Positions 53,906 through 64,000 of a stretch of DNA of 64,000 bases are shown here, in pieces. This DNA is from Streptomyces sp. SCUT-3 (GTDB taxonomy: Bacteria > Actinomycetota > Actinomycetes > Streptomycetales > Streptomycetaceae). The notes under the pieces are model-generated. The model saw nothing but the letters and a program-made list of their open reading frames with translations, was not told the DNA's origin and ran no database searches. The position numbers and the translations under genes were made by a program. Numbering within the stretch: position 1 is the stretch's first letter; each line of letters begins with the position of its first letter. Where the stretch lies: the NCBI RefSeq assembly GCF_014083985.1, contig NZ_CP046907.1:1654001-1718000 (forward strand). The letters are read 5' to 3'.

Positions 53906-54085
53906 GTGGTCCTCACTAGGTCCTTCGCGGGCGGCGGATGGCATGGAGCCGCGTGGAAGACGCACGACGCTGTGGGCCTGACGCGCACTGTGAAACACGA
54001 GTGTAACGACTCGGCCCACACGACCTGGCGCCGTCCCGCGAGGATCACCCTGACGAGGGTGGACGGGGTGGTCGGGCGGACGGTG

Positions 54086-54131
54086 CGCGGCGGCGGCCGG
54101 GCCGCGGGGAGCGGTCCCGGCCGCCGCCGCG
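54086..54131 (-). terminator. ilvC terminator
   Basis: Perfect 16-bp GC stem (54086-54101 with 54116-54131), 14-nt loop, 7 bp beyond the ilvC stop; ends the ilvB-ilvN-ilvC operon. Confidence 0.75.
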
Positions 54132-54138
54132 GGGAGGC

Positions 54139-57717
<3,579 letters not shown>

Positions 57718-57736
57718 TCAAAGGGTTCGGTGCAAC

Positions 57737-57770
57737 AAAAAACCCCTCGTGCCGAATGGCAGGCGAGGGG
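57737..57770 (-). terminator. Attenuator of the ilvB operon
   Basis: cccctcg-cc-tgcc-attc-ggca-cgagggg on the minus strand followed by six T (57742-57737). It stands between the leader peptide and ilvB, 90 bp before the ilvB start. Confidence 0.85.
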
Positions 57771-57809
57771 GGCGCGTCAGCTGCGGTCAAGGGGCGGGAA
57801 GGGCCCGGA

Positions 57810-57851
57810 TCAGCCGACGCGCTGTCCAATTACGAGAAGTCGGGTGCGCAT
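57810..57851 (-). CDS. ilvB leader peptide MRTRLLVIGQRVG
   Basis: Thirteen codons, ATG 57851 to TGA, with AGGAGGAAGG about ten bases upstream. It contains Leu-Leu-Val-Ile, the regulatory codons expected for attenuation by branched-chain aminoacyl-tRNAs. Similar ilvB leaders (MRTRILV...) have been predicted in other actinomycetes. Confidence 0.8.
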   Translation of the reverse strand: MRTRLLVIGQRVG

Positions 57852-57884
57852 GGTCAAGACCTTCCTCCTGTCAAGGGGCGGGTG

Positions 57885-60851
57885 TCAAGTGGGTGGGACG
57901 GACGTCTCACTATTCGGTCGGACCGAGGGGCCGGGAAGCGGCTCGGGCTCGGCGCCGCCGCCCGGGCCGACCGGCAGCGGGGCGGCCGGGGCCGTCCGCC
58001 CGGCCGCCAGCGGGTCGCGCGGCAGGGGGTACGCCCCCCGGGTGAGGGAGCTGCGCAGCCGGTGTTCGTCCAGCGGCCCGGAGAAGACCATTCCCTGGCC
58101 GTGGGTGCAGCCCATGGCGCGCAGCGCGAGCGCCTGCTCGGGCAGGTCCACACCCTCGGCGACGGTCTGCAGCCCCAGGTCGGCGGCGATCCGGAGCATT
58201 CCCGCGACGATCGTGCGCGCCCGGACCGACTCGGCGGCCTCGGCCACCAGGCCGCTGTCGAGCCGGAGCACGTCGACGGGGAGGCTGCGCAGGGCGGACA
58301 TCGTGGCGTGGCCGTCGCCGAAGCCGTCCAGGGCGATGCGCACCCCGAGCCGGCGCAGGGCCGTCAGGCGGCGCTGGAGGTCCTCCGGGTCGGGCCGGGG
58401 CCCGGTGCCGGCCAGGTACAGCACCAGCGCCCCGGGCGGCAGGCGGTGCCGGGCCAGCAGCGCCTCGAGGGTCCGCTCCGGGGGGCGGCGCTCCATCAGG
58501 CGCCGGGGCGACATCCGGACGGCGACCGGCACCGGGCACCCGGCCCGGTGGCGGCGGGCGGTGTGCTCGACGGCCTTCTCCAGCACCCACTGGCTCAGCT
58601 CCGCGGTGCGGTCGGTGTCCTCGGCGGCCTGGAGGAACTCGGCCGGGGTGAACAGGATCCCCCGGGAGGAGCGCCAGCGGGCCTGGGCCTCGACCGAGTG
58701 GACCTGCCCGGTGGCCAGGTCCACGACCGGCTGGTGCAGCAGGGTGAACTCCCCGGCGTGCAGGGCCGTGCGCAGCCGGTCGGCGAGCTCGGCCCGGCGC
58801 ACGGCCTCGGCCTGCATGTGCGGGGCGTACGTCTCGACCCGCCCCTTGCCCGCGGACTTGGCGCGGTACATCGCCAGGTCGGCGTTGCGCATCAGGTCGC
58901 CGGGGGCCAGGCCGGGTTCGGCGAAGGCGATGCCGATGCTGGCGGCGACCCTCACCTCGGTGCCGAAGACCCGGTAGGGGCGGGACAGGGCGGTGCGCAG
59001 GCGGTCGGCGACCTCCCTGACCTGCCGCTCGCGCGTGGCGCGGTCCCCGGCGACGCCGCGCACCAGGGCCGCGAACTCGTCGCCGCCGAGCCGGGCCACG
59101 GTGTCCTCGGCGCGCACCGACTCGGTGAGCCTGCGGGCCGCGTGCACCAGCAGTTCGTCCCCGGCCTGGTGGCCGACGGTGTCGTTGACCGCCTTGAAGC
59201 CGTCGAGGTCGATGAACAGGACCGCGACGCAGCCGTCGCCGCCGCGCCGGCCGTCGAGGGCCCGGCCCACCCGCTCGGTGAACAGGGAGCGGTTGGGCAG
59301 GTCGGTCAGCGGGTCGTGGGAGGCGTTGTGCTGCAGCTGGGCCTGCAGGCGCACCCGCTCGGTGACGTCCCGGCTGTTGAAGATCAGGCCGCTGCGGTAG
59401 CGGTTGACGGTTGACTCGATGTGCAGCCACCCGCCCGAGCCGTCGCGGAACCGGCACTCGATCCGGGTGGCGGGCTCCGTCTCCGGCGGGGCGGCGAGGA
59501 AGCGCCGGACCTCGTGGAGCACGCCGCCGCGGTCCTCCGGGTGGATGTGGGCGGCCAGGTCGGTGCCGATCAGTTCCTCGGCGGGGCGCCCGTAGACGCC
59601 GCGGGAGGCGGGGCTGACGTACCGCAGGGTGCCGCTGGGGGAGGCCATCATGATCACGTCGCTGGAGCCCTGGACCAGGGAGCGGAAGTGGTTCTCCTTG
59701 CGGGCGAGCTCGTTGGTGAGCGCGATGTTCTCCAGCAGCATGATGGCCTGCCGGACGACCAGGGCCAGGACGACGGCGCAGCCGGTGCTGAGCACCACCG
59801 CGTCGACGGGGCGGCCGGTCAGCGAGGCGTGCAGGATGCTCAGGACGCACACGGCCGCGGCCAGGTACGGCACGAGCGCGGTGAACGGGCGCGCGGCGGG
59901 GCGGGCGGGCCGGCGGGCGGGGCGGCCCCCGGACGCCGTCTGCGCGCGCCGGCCCGCCCAGGGGGCGTAGGCGAGCAGGAGGCTGGCGGCGAACCAGCCG
60001 GCGTCGAGGATCTGGCCGGAGCGGTAGCTCTCACGCAGCGCGGGCGAGGTGAACAGGGCGTCGCACAGGACGGTGAGCCCCAGTGCGGCGACGGCGGTGT
60101 TGACCGCCGCGCGGTTGACCGAGGACCGCCGGAAGGTCAGGGCGAGCACCGCGCTGACGAGCGCGATGTCCAGCAGGGGGTAGGACAGGGCGAGGGCCTG
60201 CCGCAGCGGGCCCTCGCCGGTCCGGTCCGCGGTGTGCGACAGCGCGAGGCTCCAGCACAGGGTCAGCAGGGAGCCGGCGACCAGCCAGGTGTCGAGGAGC
60301 AGGCAGACCCACCCGGCGCGGGTGACCGGCCGCTTCGCGAGCAGCAGCAGGCCGGCGATCGCTGACGGCCCGAAGCACAGGAAGGCCCAGTCGGCCGGGG
60401 AGGTCCCGGGGACGGGCTCGTCCAGCACGACCTCGTACCAGCCCCACACGCCGTTGCCGAGGGCGAGCATGGCGGAGGACAGGGCGAACAGCAGCCACGC
60501 GGGCCGGGAGGGGCCGGAGACGGTGCGTGCGTACAGCAGGCAGGAGACGGCGGCCGCGAGCGCGCCCGCGGCCAGGCCGAAGTCGCCCATGAAGAGCGCC
60601 GTCGCGGGGGACCCCCAGCCGAGCGACGCGCCGACGGCGTAGCCGCCGCACAGCGCCGCGAGCAGGAACTGGGGCAGGAGCACGCTGCGGGAGCCCTGCT
60701 CGGCCGACCGGGCCAGCAGGGCTCCCGGAGGACTCAACCCGACCTCCGCGCGCGGTGGTCGGTCGTCGACAGGTACGTACCTCGGCCGTGCATCACCCGT
60801 CGTCCCCCCAGCTCGTGTGGTGGTCTGCGCGCCGCCGTGCGGCTCCGGCAC
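57885..60851 (-). CDS. Membrane PAS-GGDEF-EAL protein, active-looking GGDEF, degenerate EAL
   Basis: 988 aa, GTG start at 60851. About ten hydrophobic helices (about 55-375; QFLLAALCGGYAVGASLGW, PAWLLFALSSAMLALGNG, CAVVLALVVRQAIMLL) form the sensor; a PAS domain follows (HFRSLVQGSSDVIMMASPSG, about 390-505). The GGDEF domain (about 515-680) has the intact signature RLGGDEFAAL. The EAL-like domain (about 695-945) has VEAQARWR in place of EAL, RMSPRRLM lacking the metal Asn, LDGFGDGHATMSAL for DDFGTG, and LRLDSG for KID. It could make cyclic di-GMP but probably cannot hydrolyse it; the EAL part may be a sensor. A disordered Pro-rich tail ends the protein. Its stop lies 34 bp before the ilvB leader. 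Confidence 0.9.
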   Translation of the reverse strand: MPEPHGGAQTTTRAGGTTGDARPRYVPVDDRPPRAEVGLSPPGALLARSAEQGSRSVLLPQFLLAALCGGYAVGASLGWGSPATALFMGDFGLAAGALAAAVSCLLYARTVSGPSRPAWLLFALSSAMLALGNGVWGWYEVVLDEPVPGTSPADWAFLCFGPSAIAGLLLLAKRPVTRAGWVCLLLDTWLVAGSLLTLCWSLALSHTADRTGEGPLRQALALSYPLLDIALVSAVLALTFRRSSVNRAAVNTAVAALGLTVLCDALFTSPALRESYRSGQILDAGWFAASLLLAYAPWAGRRAQTASGGRPARRPARPAARPFTALVPYLAAAVCVLSILHASLTGRPVDAVVLSTGCAVVLALVVRQAIMLLENIALTNELARKENHFRSLVQGSSDVIMMASPSGTLRYVSPASRGVYGRPAEELIGTDLAAHIHPEDRGGVLHEVRRFLAAPPETEPATRIECRFRDGSGGWLHIESTVNRYRSGLIFNSRDVTERVRLQAQLQHNASHDPLTDLPNRSLFTERVGRALDGRRGGDGCVAVLFIDLDGFKAVNDTVGHQAGDELLVHAARRLTESVRAEDTVARLGGDEFAALVRGVAGDRATRERQVREVADRLRTALSRPYRVFGTEVRVAASIGIAFAEPGLAPGDLMRNADLAMYRAKSAGKGRVETYAPHMQAEAVRRAELADRLRTALHAGEFTLLHQPVVDLATGQVHSVEAQARWRSSRGILFTPAEFLQAAEDTDRTAELSQWVLEKAVEHTARRHRAGCPVPVAVRMSPRRLMERRPPERTLEALLARHRLPPGALVLYLAGTGPRPDPEDLQRRLTALRRLGVRIALDGFGDGHATMSALRSLPVDVLRLDSGLVAEAAESVRARTIVAGMLRIAADLGLQTVAEGVDLPEQALALRAMGCTHGQGMVFSGPLDEHRLRSSLTRGAYPLPRDPLAAGRTAPAAPLPVGPGGGAEPEPLPGPSVRPNSETSVPPT

Positions 60852-60987
60852 CGGACGCCGCGGCAGGACGTGCAGTGCTTTCCCCTGTTCCCGGACGATA
60901 CACCAGTCCGGTCACTCACGGACATACTTCCTCTACACAGCGTAACCGCAGCTCCGTCCGGAATACGCCTTTCCGTCACCCCGCGCC

Positions 60988-61029
60988 CGGCCCGTCCCCG
61001 CCCGCGGTGCTCCCGGCGGGGACGGGCCG
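60988..61029 (-). terminator. Terminator of the hydroxyacid dehydrogenase gene
   Basis: Perfect 15-bp stem (60988-61002 with 61015-61029), 12-nt loop, 6 bp past the stop on the minus strand. Confidence 0.75.
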
Positions 61030-61035
61030 TGCACC

Positions 61036-61989
61036 TCAGGTGACGGCCACGACGTTGCGCAGGTCCTCCCCGGCGACGAACCGGAACAGCTGGCTCCGCA
61101 GCAGGCGGTGGGCGCGCGGCCGGAACGCCGAGCTGGAGCCGCCCACGTGGGGGGTGATCAGGACGTTGGGCGCGTGCCACAGCGGGTGGCCGGGGGGCAG
61201 CGGCTCGGGGTCGGTGACGTCCAGCGCCGCGTGCAACCTGCCCGACTCCAGCTCCGCCAGGAGGGCCCCGGTGTCGACCACCCGGCCGCGGGCGACGTTG
61301 ACCAGCAGCGCCCCGTCCTTCATGCGGGCGAGGAACCCCGCGTCGGCCAGCCCGGCGGTGGCCCCGGTCAGCGGCACGGACAGGATCACCACGTCGGCCC
61401 GGGGCAGCAGCCCGGGCAGGTCGGCGAGGGCGTGCACGGGGCCGCGCGGCGTGCTGCGGGCCGAGCGGGCCACCCGCAGGACGTCGCAGCCGAAGGGGGT
61501 GAGCCGGTCCTCGATCGCGCTGCCGATCGCGCCGTGGCCGACGACGAGCACCGTCCTGTCGGCCAGGGCCGGGTAGAAGCCGGCGTGCCACTGCTCGGCG
61601 TCCTGGCCCCGGACGAAGCGCGGGACGCCGCGCAGCGAGGCGAGGACGAGGGTGACGGCCAGTTCGGCGGTGGACGCCTCGTGCACCCCGCGGGCGTTGC
61701 ACAGCACGACGCCGGGCGGCACGTGGGGCAGGACGTCCTCGACCCCGGCGGTCAGCGTCTGGAGCACCCGCAGCCCTCCCATCAGCGGCAGGGGGCGCAG
61801 GCCCGCGTCGCCCTTCATGTAGGGCGGGACGTAGAACCGGACCCGGCCCGGGTCGCCGGGGTACTCCTCGCCGCCGTCCCAGAACAGGTAGCGGGGACCG
61901 GCGGGCAGGTCCTCGATCTCCTCGGGGGGCAGGGAGAGCCAGACCTCGGCGGGCTCGTGCCCGGTGCCCGGCGCAGCGTTGTCAGCCAT
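61036..61989 (-). CDS. D-isomer specific 2-hydroxyacid dehydrogenase
   Basis: 317 aa, ATG at 61989. NAD site VLVVGHGAIGSAIEDRL (about 146-162), catalytic Arg in VNVARGRVVDTGALL, Glu in DVTDPEPLPPGHPLW, His in LITPHVGGSSS. The His-Gly-His-Gly variant GHGAIG is normal for the family. It reduces or oxidises 2-keto/2-hydroxy acids; the substrate (glyoxylate, hydroxypyruvate, phosphoglycerate-like) is not fixed. It diverges from the aldo/keto reductase with 87 bp between the starts. Confidence 0.93.
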   Translation of the reverse strand: MADNAAPGTGHEPAEVWLSLPPEEIEDLPAGPRYLFWDGGEEYPGDPGRVRFYVPPYMKGDAGLRPLPLMGGLRVLQTLTAGVEDVLPHVPPGVVLCNARGVHEASTAELAVTLVLASLRGVPRFVRGQDAEQWHAGFYPALADRTVLVVGHGAIGSAIEDRLTPFGCDVLRVARSARSTPRGPVHALADLPGLLPRADVVILSVPLTGATAGLADAGFLARMKDGALLVNVARGRVVDTGALLAELESGRLHAALDVTDPEPLPPGHPLWHAPNVLITPHVGGSSSAFRPRAHRLLRSQLFRFVAGEDLRNVVAVT

Positions 61990-62076
61990 GCCAGGAGGCT
62001 AAGCGACAACCCCCCGGGGGCGGGCGTTACCTTGGTCTGCGCCCCCCGCGGGGCCACGGGAGGAGGGGGTCGGCAG

Positions 62077-63072
62077 GTGGAGCGCAGGACGATCGGTGCG
62101 ACGGCCCTCGAAGTGGGCGCCGTGGGACTGGGGTGCATGCCGATGAACTGGGCCTACACGTCTTCCCGGCAGGACGGCGAGGAGTCGCTGCGGGCGGTGC
62201 ACACCGCGCTGGACCTGGGTGCCTGCCTGCTGGACACGGCGGACATGTACGGCCCGTTCACCAACGAGCTGCTGCTGGGACGGGTGCTGCGGCAGCGGCG
62301 CGCCGACGCCTTCGTCTCCACCAAGTGCGGGCTGCTGGTGGGCGACCAGCACGTCGTGGCCGACGGCCGCCCCGAGTACGTCCGGCGGGCCTGCGACGCG
62401 TCGCTGCGCCGCCTGCAGACCGACGTCATCGACCTGTACCTGCTGCACCGGGTGGACCCCGAGGTCCCCGTGGAGGAGACCTGGGGCGCCATGGCGGAGC
62501 TGGTCGCGGCCGGGAAGGTCCGGGCGCTGGGGCTCAGCGCCGTGGGCGCCCGGGGCGGGCGCAGGTCGCGCGGGGACGGCCTGCACTCCGGCACCATCGC
62601 CCACCTGGCCCGCGTCCAGCAGGTGTTCCCGGTCTCCTGCGTGCAGGCGGAGTTGTCGGTGTGGTCGCCCGAGGCGCTGGACGCCCTGCTGCCGTGGTGC
62701 TCGGCCCGCGGGATCGGCTTCATGGCGGCGATGCCGCTGGGCAACGGGTTCCTCACCGGCACGCTCACCCCGGGACAGGGCTTCGAACCCGACGACCTGC
62801 GGGCCCGCCACCCCCGTTTCACGGCGGAGATGATGGCCGCGAACCAGCCGGTGGTGGCCGGGCTGCGACGGGTCGGCGAGCGGCACGGGGCGACCCCGGC
62901 CCAGGTGGCGCTGGCCTGGGTGCTGGCCCAGGGGCCGCACGTCGTCCCCGTGCCCGGGACCAAGAGGCGGCAGTGGGCCGCGGAGAACGCGGCGGCGGCC
63001 GACGTGCTGCTGACCGCCCGGGACCTGGCCGAGATAGCGGCGCTGCCGCCGGCCCGGGACTCGTGGGACTGA
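62077..63072 (+). CDS. Aldo/keto reductase
   Basis: 331 aa from GTG 62077 (MERRTIGATALEVGAVGLGC), AGGAGG ten bases upstream. AKR TIM barrel with the tetrad Asp/Tyr in LLDTADMYGP (about 47-56), Lys in FVSTKCGLL and His in YLLHRVDPEVPVEETW; NADPH site VPVPGTKRRQWAAENAAA near the C-terminus. The member type (YajO/YakC-like) reduces carbonyls; substrate unknown. The open frame upstream to 61108 is a shadow of the dehydrogenase. Confidence 0.93.
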   Translation: MERRTIGATALEVGAVGLGCMPMNWAYTSSRQDGEESLRAVHTALDLGACLLDTADMYGPFTNELLLGRVLRQRRADAFVSTKCGLLVGDQHVVADGRPEYVRRACDASLRRLQTDVIDLYLLHRVDPEVPVEETWGAMAELVAAGKVRALGLSAVGARGGRRSRGDGLHSGTIAHLARVQQVFPVSCVQAELSVWSPEALDALLPWCSARGIGFMAAMPLGNGFLTGTLTPGQGFEPDDLRARHPRFTAEMMAANQPVVAGLRRVGERHGATPAQVALAWVLAQGPHVVPVPGTKRRQWAAENAAAADVLLTARDLAEIAALPPARDSWD

Positions 63073-63225
63073 TTCCCGGCGCGCGGCGCGGTCCGTTGGT
63101 GTACTGGACGGGAGCCGGCCGCGCACGCGGCCCCGGCCGCCGCACCGTGCCCGCCCCGCCCCGCAACGCACCGCCTTCCCTGCACCGCCCGCACCGCACC
63201 GCCCGCGACCGTCCGGAGGGACCCG
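63073..63225 (+). other. Gap between aldo/keto reductase and lipoprotein gene
   Basis: 153 bp, CG- and CCG-rich, holding only the ribosome site (ggagggaccc) of the next gene and no clear terminator. Confidence 0.4.
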
Positions 63226-63408
63226 ATGAGACCCCGCCCCGCCACCGCGGCAGCGGCCGCAGCCGCAGCCGCAGCGCTCCTGATCGGCGGGTGCTCCGGC
63301 CCGGGCGGCGGCCCGGCGCCGTCGCCCTCCACCGCGTCCCCGTCCGCCCCGGCGTCCTCCTCCCCGGGCGGCACCCCTCCGCCCCGGCCCGCGGGACGGC
63401 AAAGGTGA
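63226..63408 (+). CDS. Lipoprotein signal and linker of the sugar dehydrogenase (out of frame with the enzyme)
   Basis: 60 codons from ATG 63226, GGAGGG six bases upstream. It begins MRPRPATAAAAAAAAAALLI and the lipobox IGGC (Cys23), then a Pro/Ser/Ala linker, and stops at TGA 63406, overlapping the GTG of the enzyme frame as GTGA. In homologues such a segment is the N-terminus of one protein, so a frameshift between 63300 and 63400 is likely. Confidence 0.65.
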   Translation: MRPRPATAAAAAAAAAALLIGGCSGPGGGPAPSPSTASPSAPASSSPGGTPPPRPAGRQR

Positions 63409-64000
63409 CCGGCACCGTCACCGAGGGGCTCGACTCGCCCTGGGGCGTGGCCCTGCTCCCGGGCGGGGACGCCCTGGTGGCCTCCCGGGACACCGGCACG
63501 GTCCACCGGGTGGACGCGGAGAGCGGGAGGAAGACCGAGGCGGGGCGGGTCCCCGGCGTCGCCGCCCGCGGCGAGGGCGGGCTGCTGGGGCTCGCCCTCT
63601 CCCCCGACTTCGGCTCCGACTCCTACGTCTACGCCTACGTCACCACCGGCTCGGACAACCGGATCGTGCGCATGGCCTACGACGACCGGCGGGACCCGGG
63701 CCAGCAGCTCGGCGCCCCGGACGTGGTGCTCAGGGGCATCCCGAAGGGGGAGATCCACAACGGCGGGCGGATCGCGTTCGGCCCGGACGGCATGCTCTAC
63801 GCCGGCACCGGCGAGACCGGCCGGCCCGGCCTGGCCCAGGACGAGGACTCCCTGGGAGGGAAGATCCTGCGGATGACCCCGGAGGGCGAGCCGGCCGGGG
63901 GCAACCCGGACGCCGGCTCGGTGGTCTACAGCCTCGGCCACCGCAACGTCCAGGGCCTGGCCTGGGACGGCGAGGGCAGGCTGTGGGCCTCCGAGCTCGG
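63405..64000 (+). CDS. PQQ-dependent sugar dehydrogenase/GDSL-like glucose-sorbosone dehydrogenase, enzyme part (cut at window end)
   Basis: About 198 residues are present; the rest is beyond the window. It reads VTGTVTEGLDSPWGVALLPG, DTGTVHRVDAESGRKTEAGR, GEGGLLGLALSPDFGSDSYV, KGEIHNGGRIAFGPDGMLYA and YSLGHRNVQGLAWDGEGRLW, the beta-propeller blades of the GSDH (glucose/sorbosone dehydrogenase) family. The HNGGRIAFGPDGMLY and GHRNVQGLAW segments carry the conserved PQQ/Ca site residues. Such lipoproteins oxidise sugars at the cell surface, with PQQ or an unknown cofactor. It must be read together with the preceding signal segment. Confidence 0.85.
   Translation, partial: MTGTVTEGLDSPWGVALLPGGDALVASRDTGTVHRVDAESGRKTEAGRVPGVAARGEGGLLGLALSPDFGSDSYVYAYVTTGSDNRIVRMAYDDRRDPGQQLGAPDVVLRGIPKGEIHNGGRIAFGPDGMLYAGTGETGRPGLAQDEDSLGGKILRMTPEGEPAGGNPDAGSVVYSLGHRNVQGLAWDGEGRLWASEL

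Noticed and set aside
57869-57888. Two perfect TTGACA strings before the ilvB leader as -35 boxes
   Set aside because: No -10 hexamer at proper spacing; one contains the stop codon of the upstream gene and the other overlaps the leader ribosome site.

Overview
This window is chromosomal DNA of a very GC-rich Gram-positive actinomycete. The evidence is the dense GC-rich coding with frequent GTG starts, several probably leaderless genes, F420 biosynthesis (cofC/fbiD), NdgR next to leuCD, a SepIVA-like DivIVA protein beside an rnc/mutM/smc cluster, a HU protein with a Lys/Ala-rich tail, and two 'conservon' (cvn) operons. The gene order resembles Streptomyces and Mycobacterium core chromosomes. 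A Nocardiopsaceae/Streptosporangiales-type organism seems likely, but that is inference and the genus cannot be fixed from this sequence. I see no prophage, insertion sequence or CRISPR array.

Layout. 1-2.7 kb: 5' end of ftsY, a PRK/uridine-kinase-like kinase and a sugar porter. 2.9-19.4 kb (mostly minus strand): housekeeping genes smc, a small coiled-coil protein, acyP, (a plus-strand CAP-domain secreted protein, then a minus-strand membrane protein), mutM, rnc (frameshifted), rpmF, YceD/DUF177, sepIVA-like, coaD, rsmD, recG and a DAK2/FakA-like protein. 19.7-27.8 kb: rpmB, thiD-thiL, a stand-alone Lrp/AsnC RAM protein, a DUF3515 lipoprotein, ddl, gpsA-plsC, cofC and hup. 27.9-31 kb: leuD-leuC with divergent ndgR, then a divergent DUF4188/MerR pair. 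32.1-32.6 kb: five tRNAs (3 Glu-CTC, 2 Gln-CTG), then a fumarylacetoacetase-family gene. 33.8-44.8 kb: a 61-aa peptide gene with a duplicated ANPRRT motif, then two tandem conservons (sensor kinase, roadblock, DUF742, GTPase) whose last three genes are almost identical. 44.9-57.9 kb: a secreted peptidase-like protein, then branched-chain amino acid and serine biosynthesis (cimA, ilvE, leuB, serA, ilvC, ilvN, ilvB), interrupted by a Tat-exported metallophosphatase and a 30-aa microprotein. 57.9-64 kb: a PAS-GGDEF-EAL protein with a degenerate EAL domain, a D-2-hydroxyacid dehydrogenase, an aldo/keto reductase and the start of a PQQ-type sugar dehydrogenase lipoprotein.

How the genes work together. 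leuB, leuC, leuD, ilvB, ilvN, ilvC, ilvE and cimA cover most of Ile/Leu/Val synthesis. Control is visible in three places: a palindrome between leuC and ndgR; an ilvB attenuator with a leader peptide containing Leu-Leu-Val-Ile; and a cimA attenuator whose 11-aa leader peptide contains Ile-Ile in front of a strong terminator. The two conservons look like twin signalling units with different sensors feeding an essentially shared roadblock/DUF742/GTPase module.

Oddities. There is a one-base deletion in rnc and a frame break between the lipoprotein signal and the enzyme domain of the sugar dehydrogenase, so sequencing error must be kept in mind. All alignments were made by eye; no database search was run.
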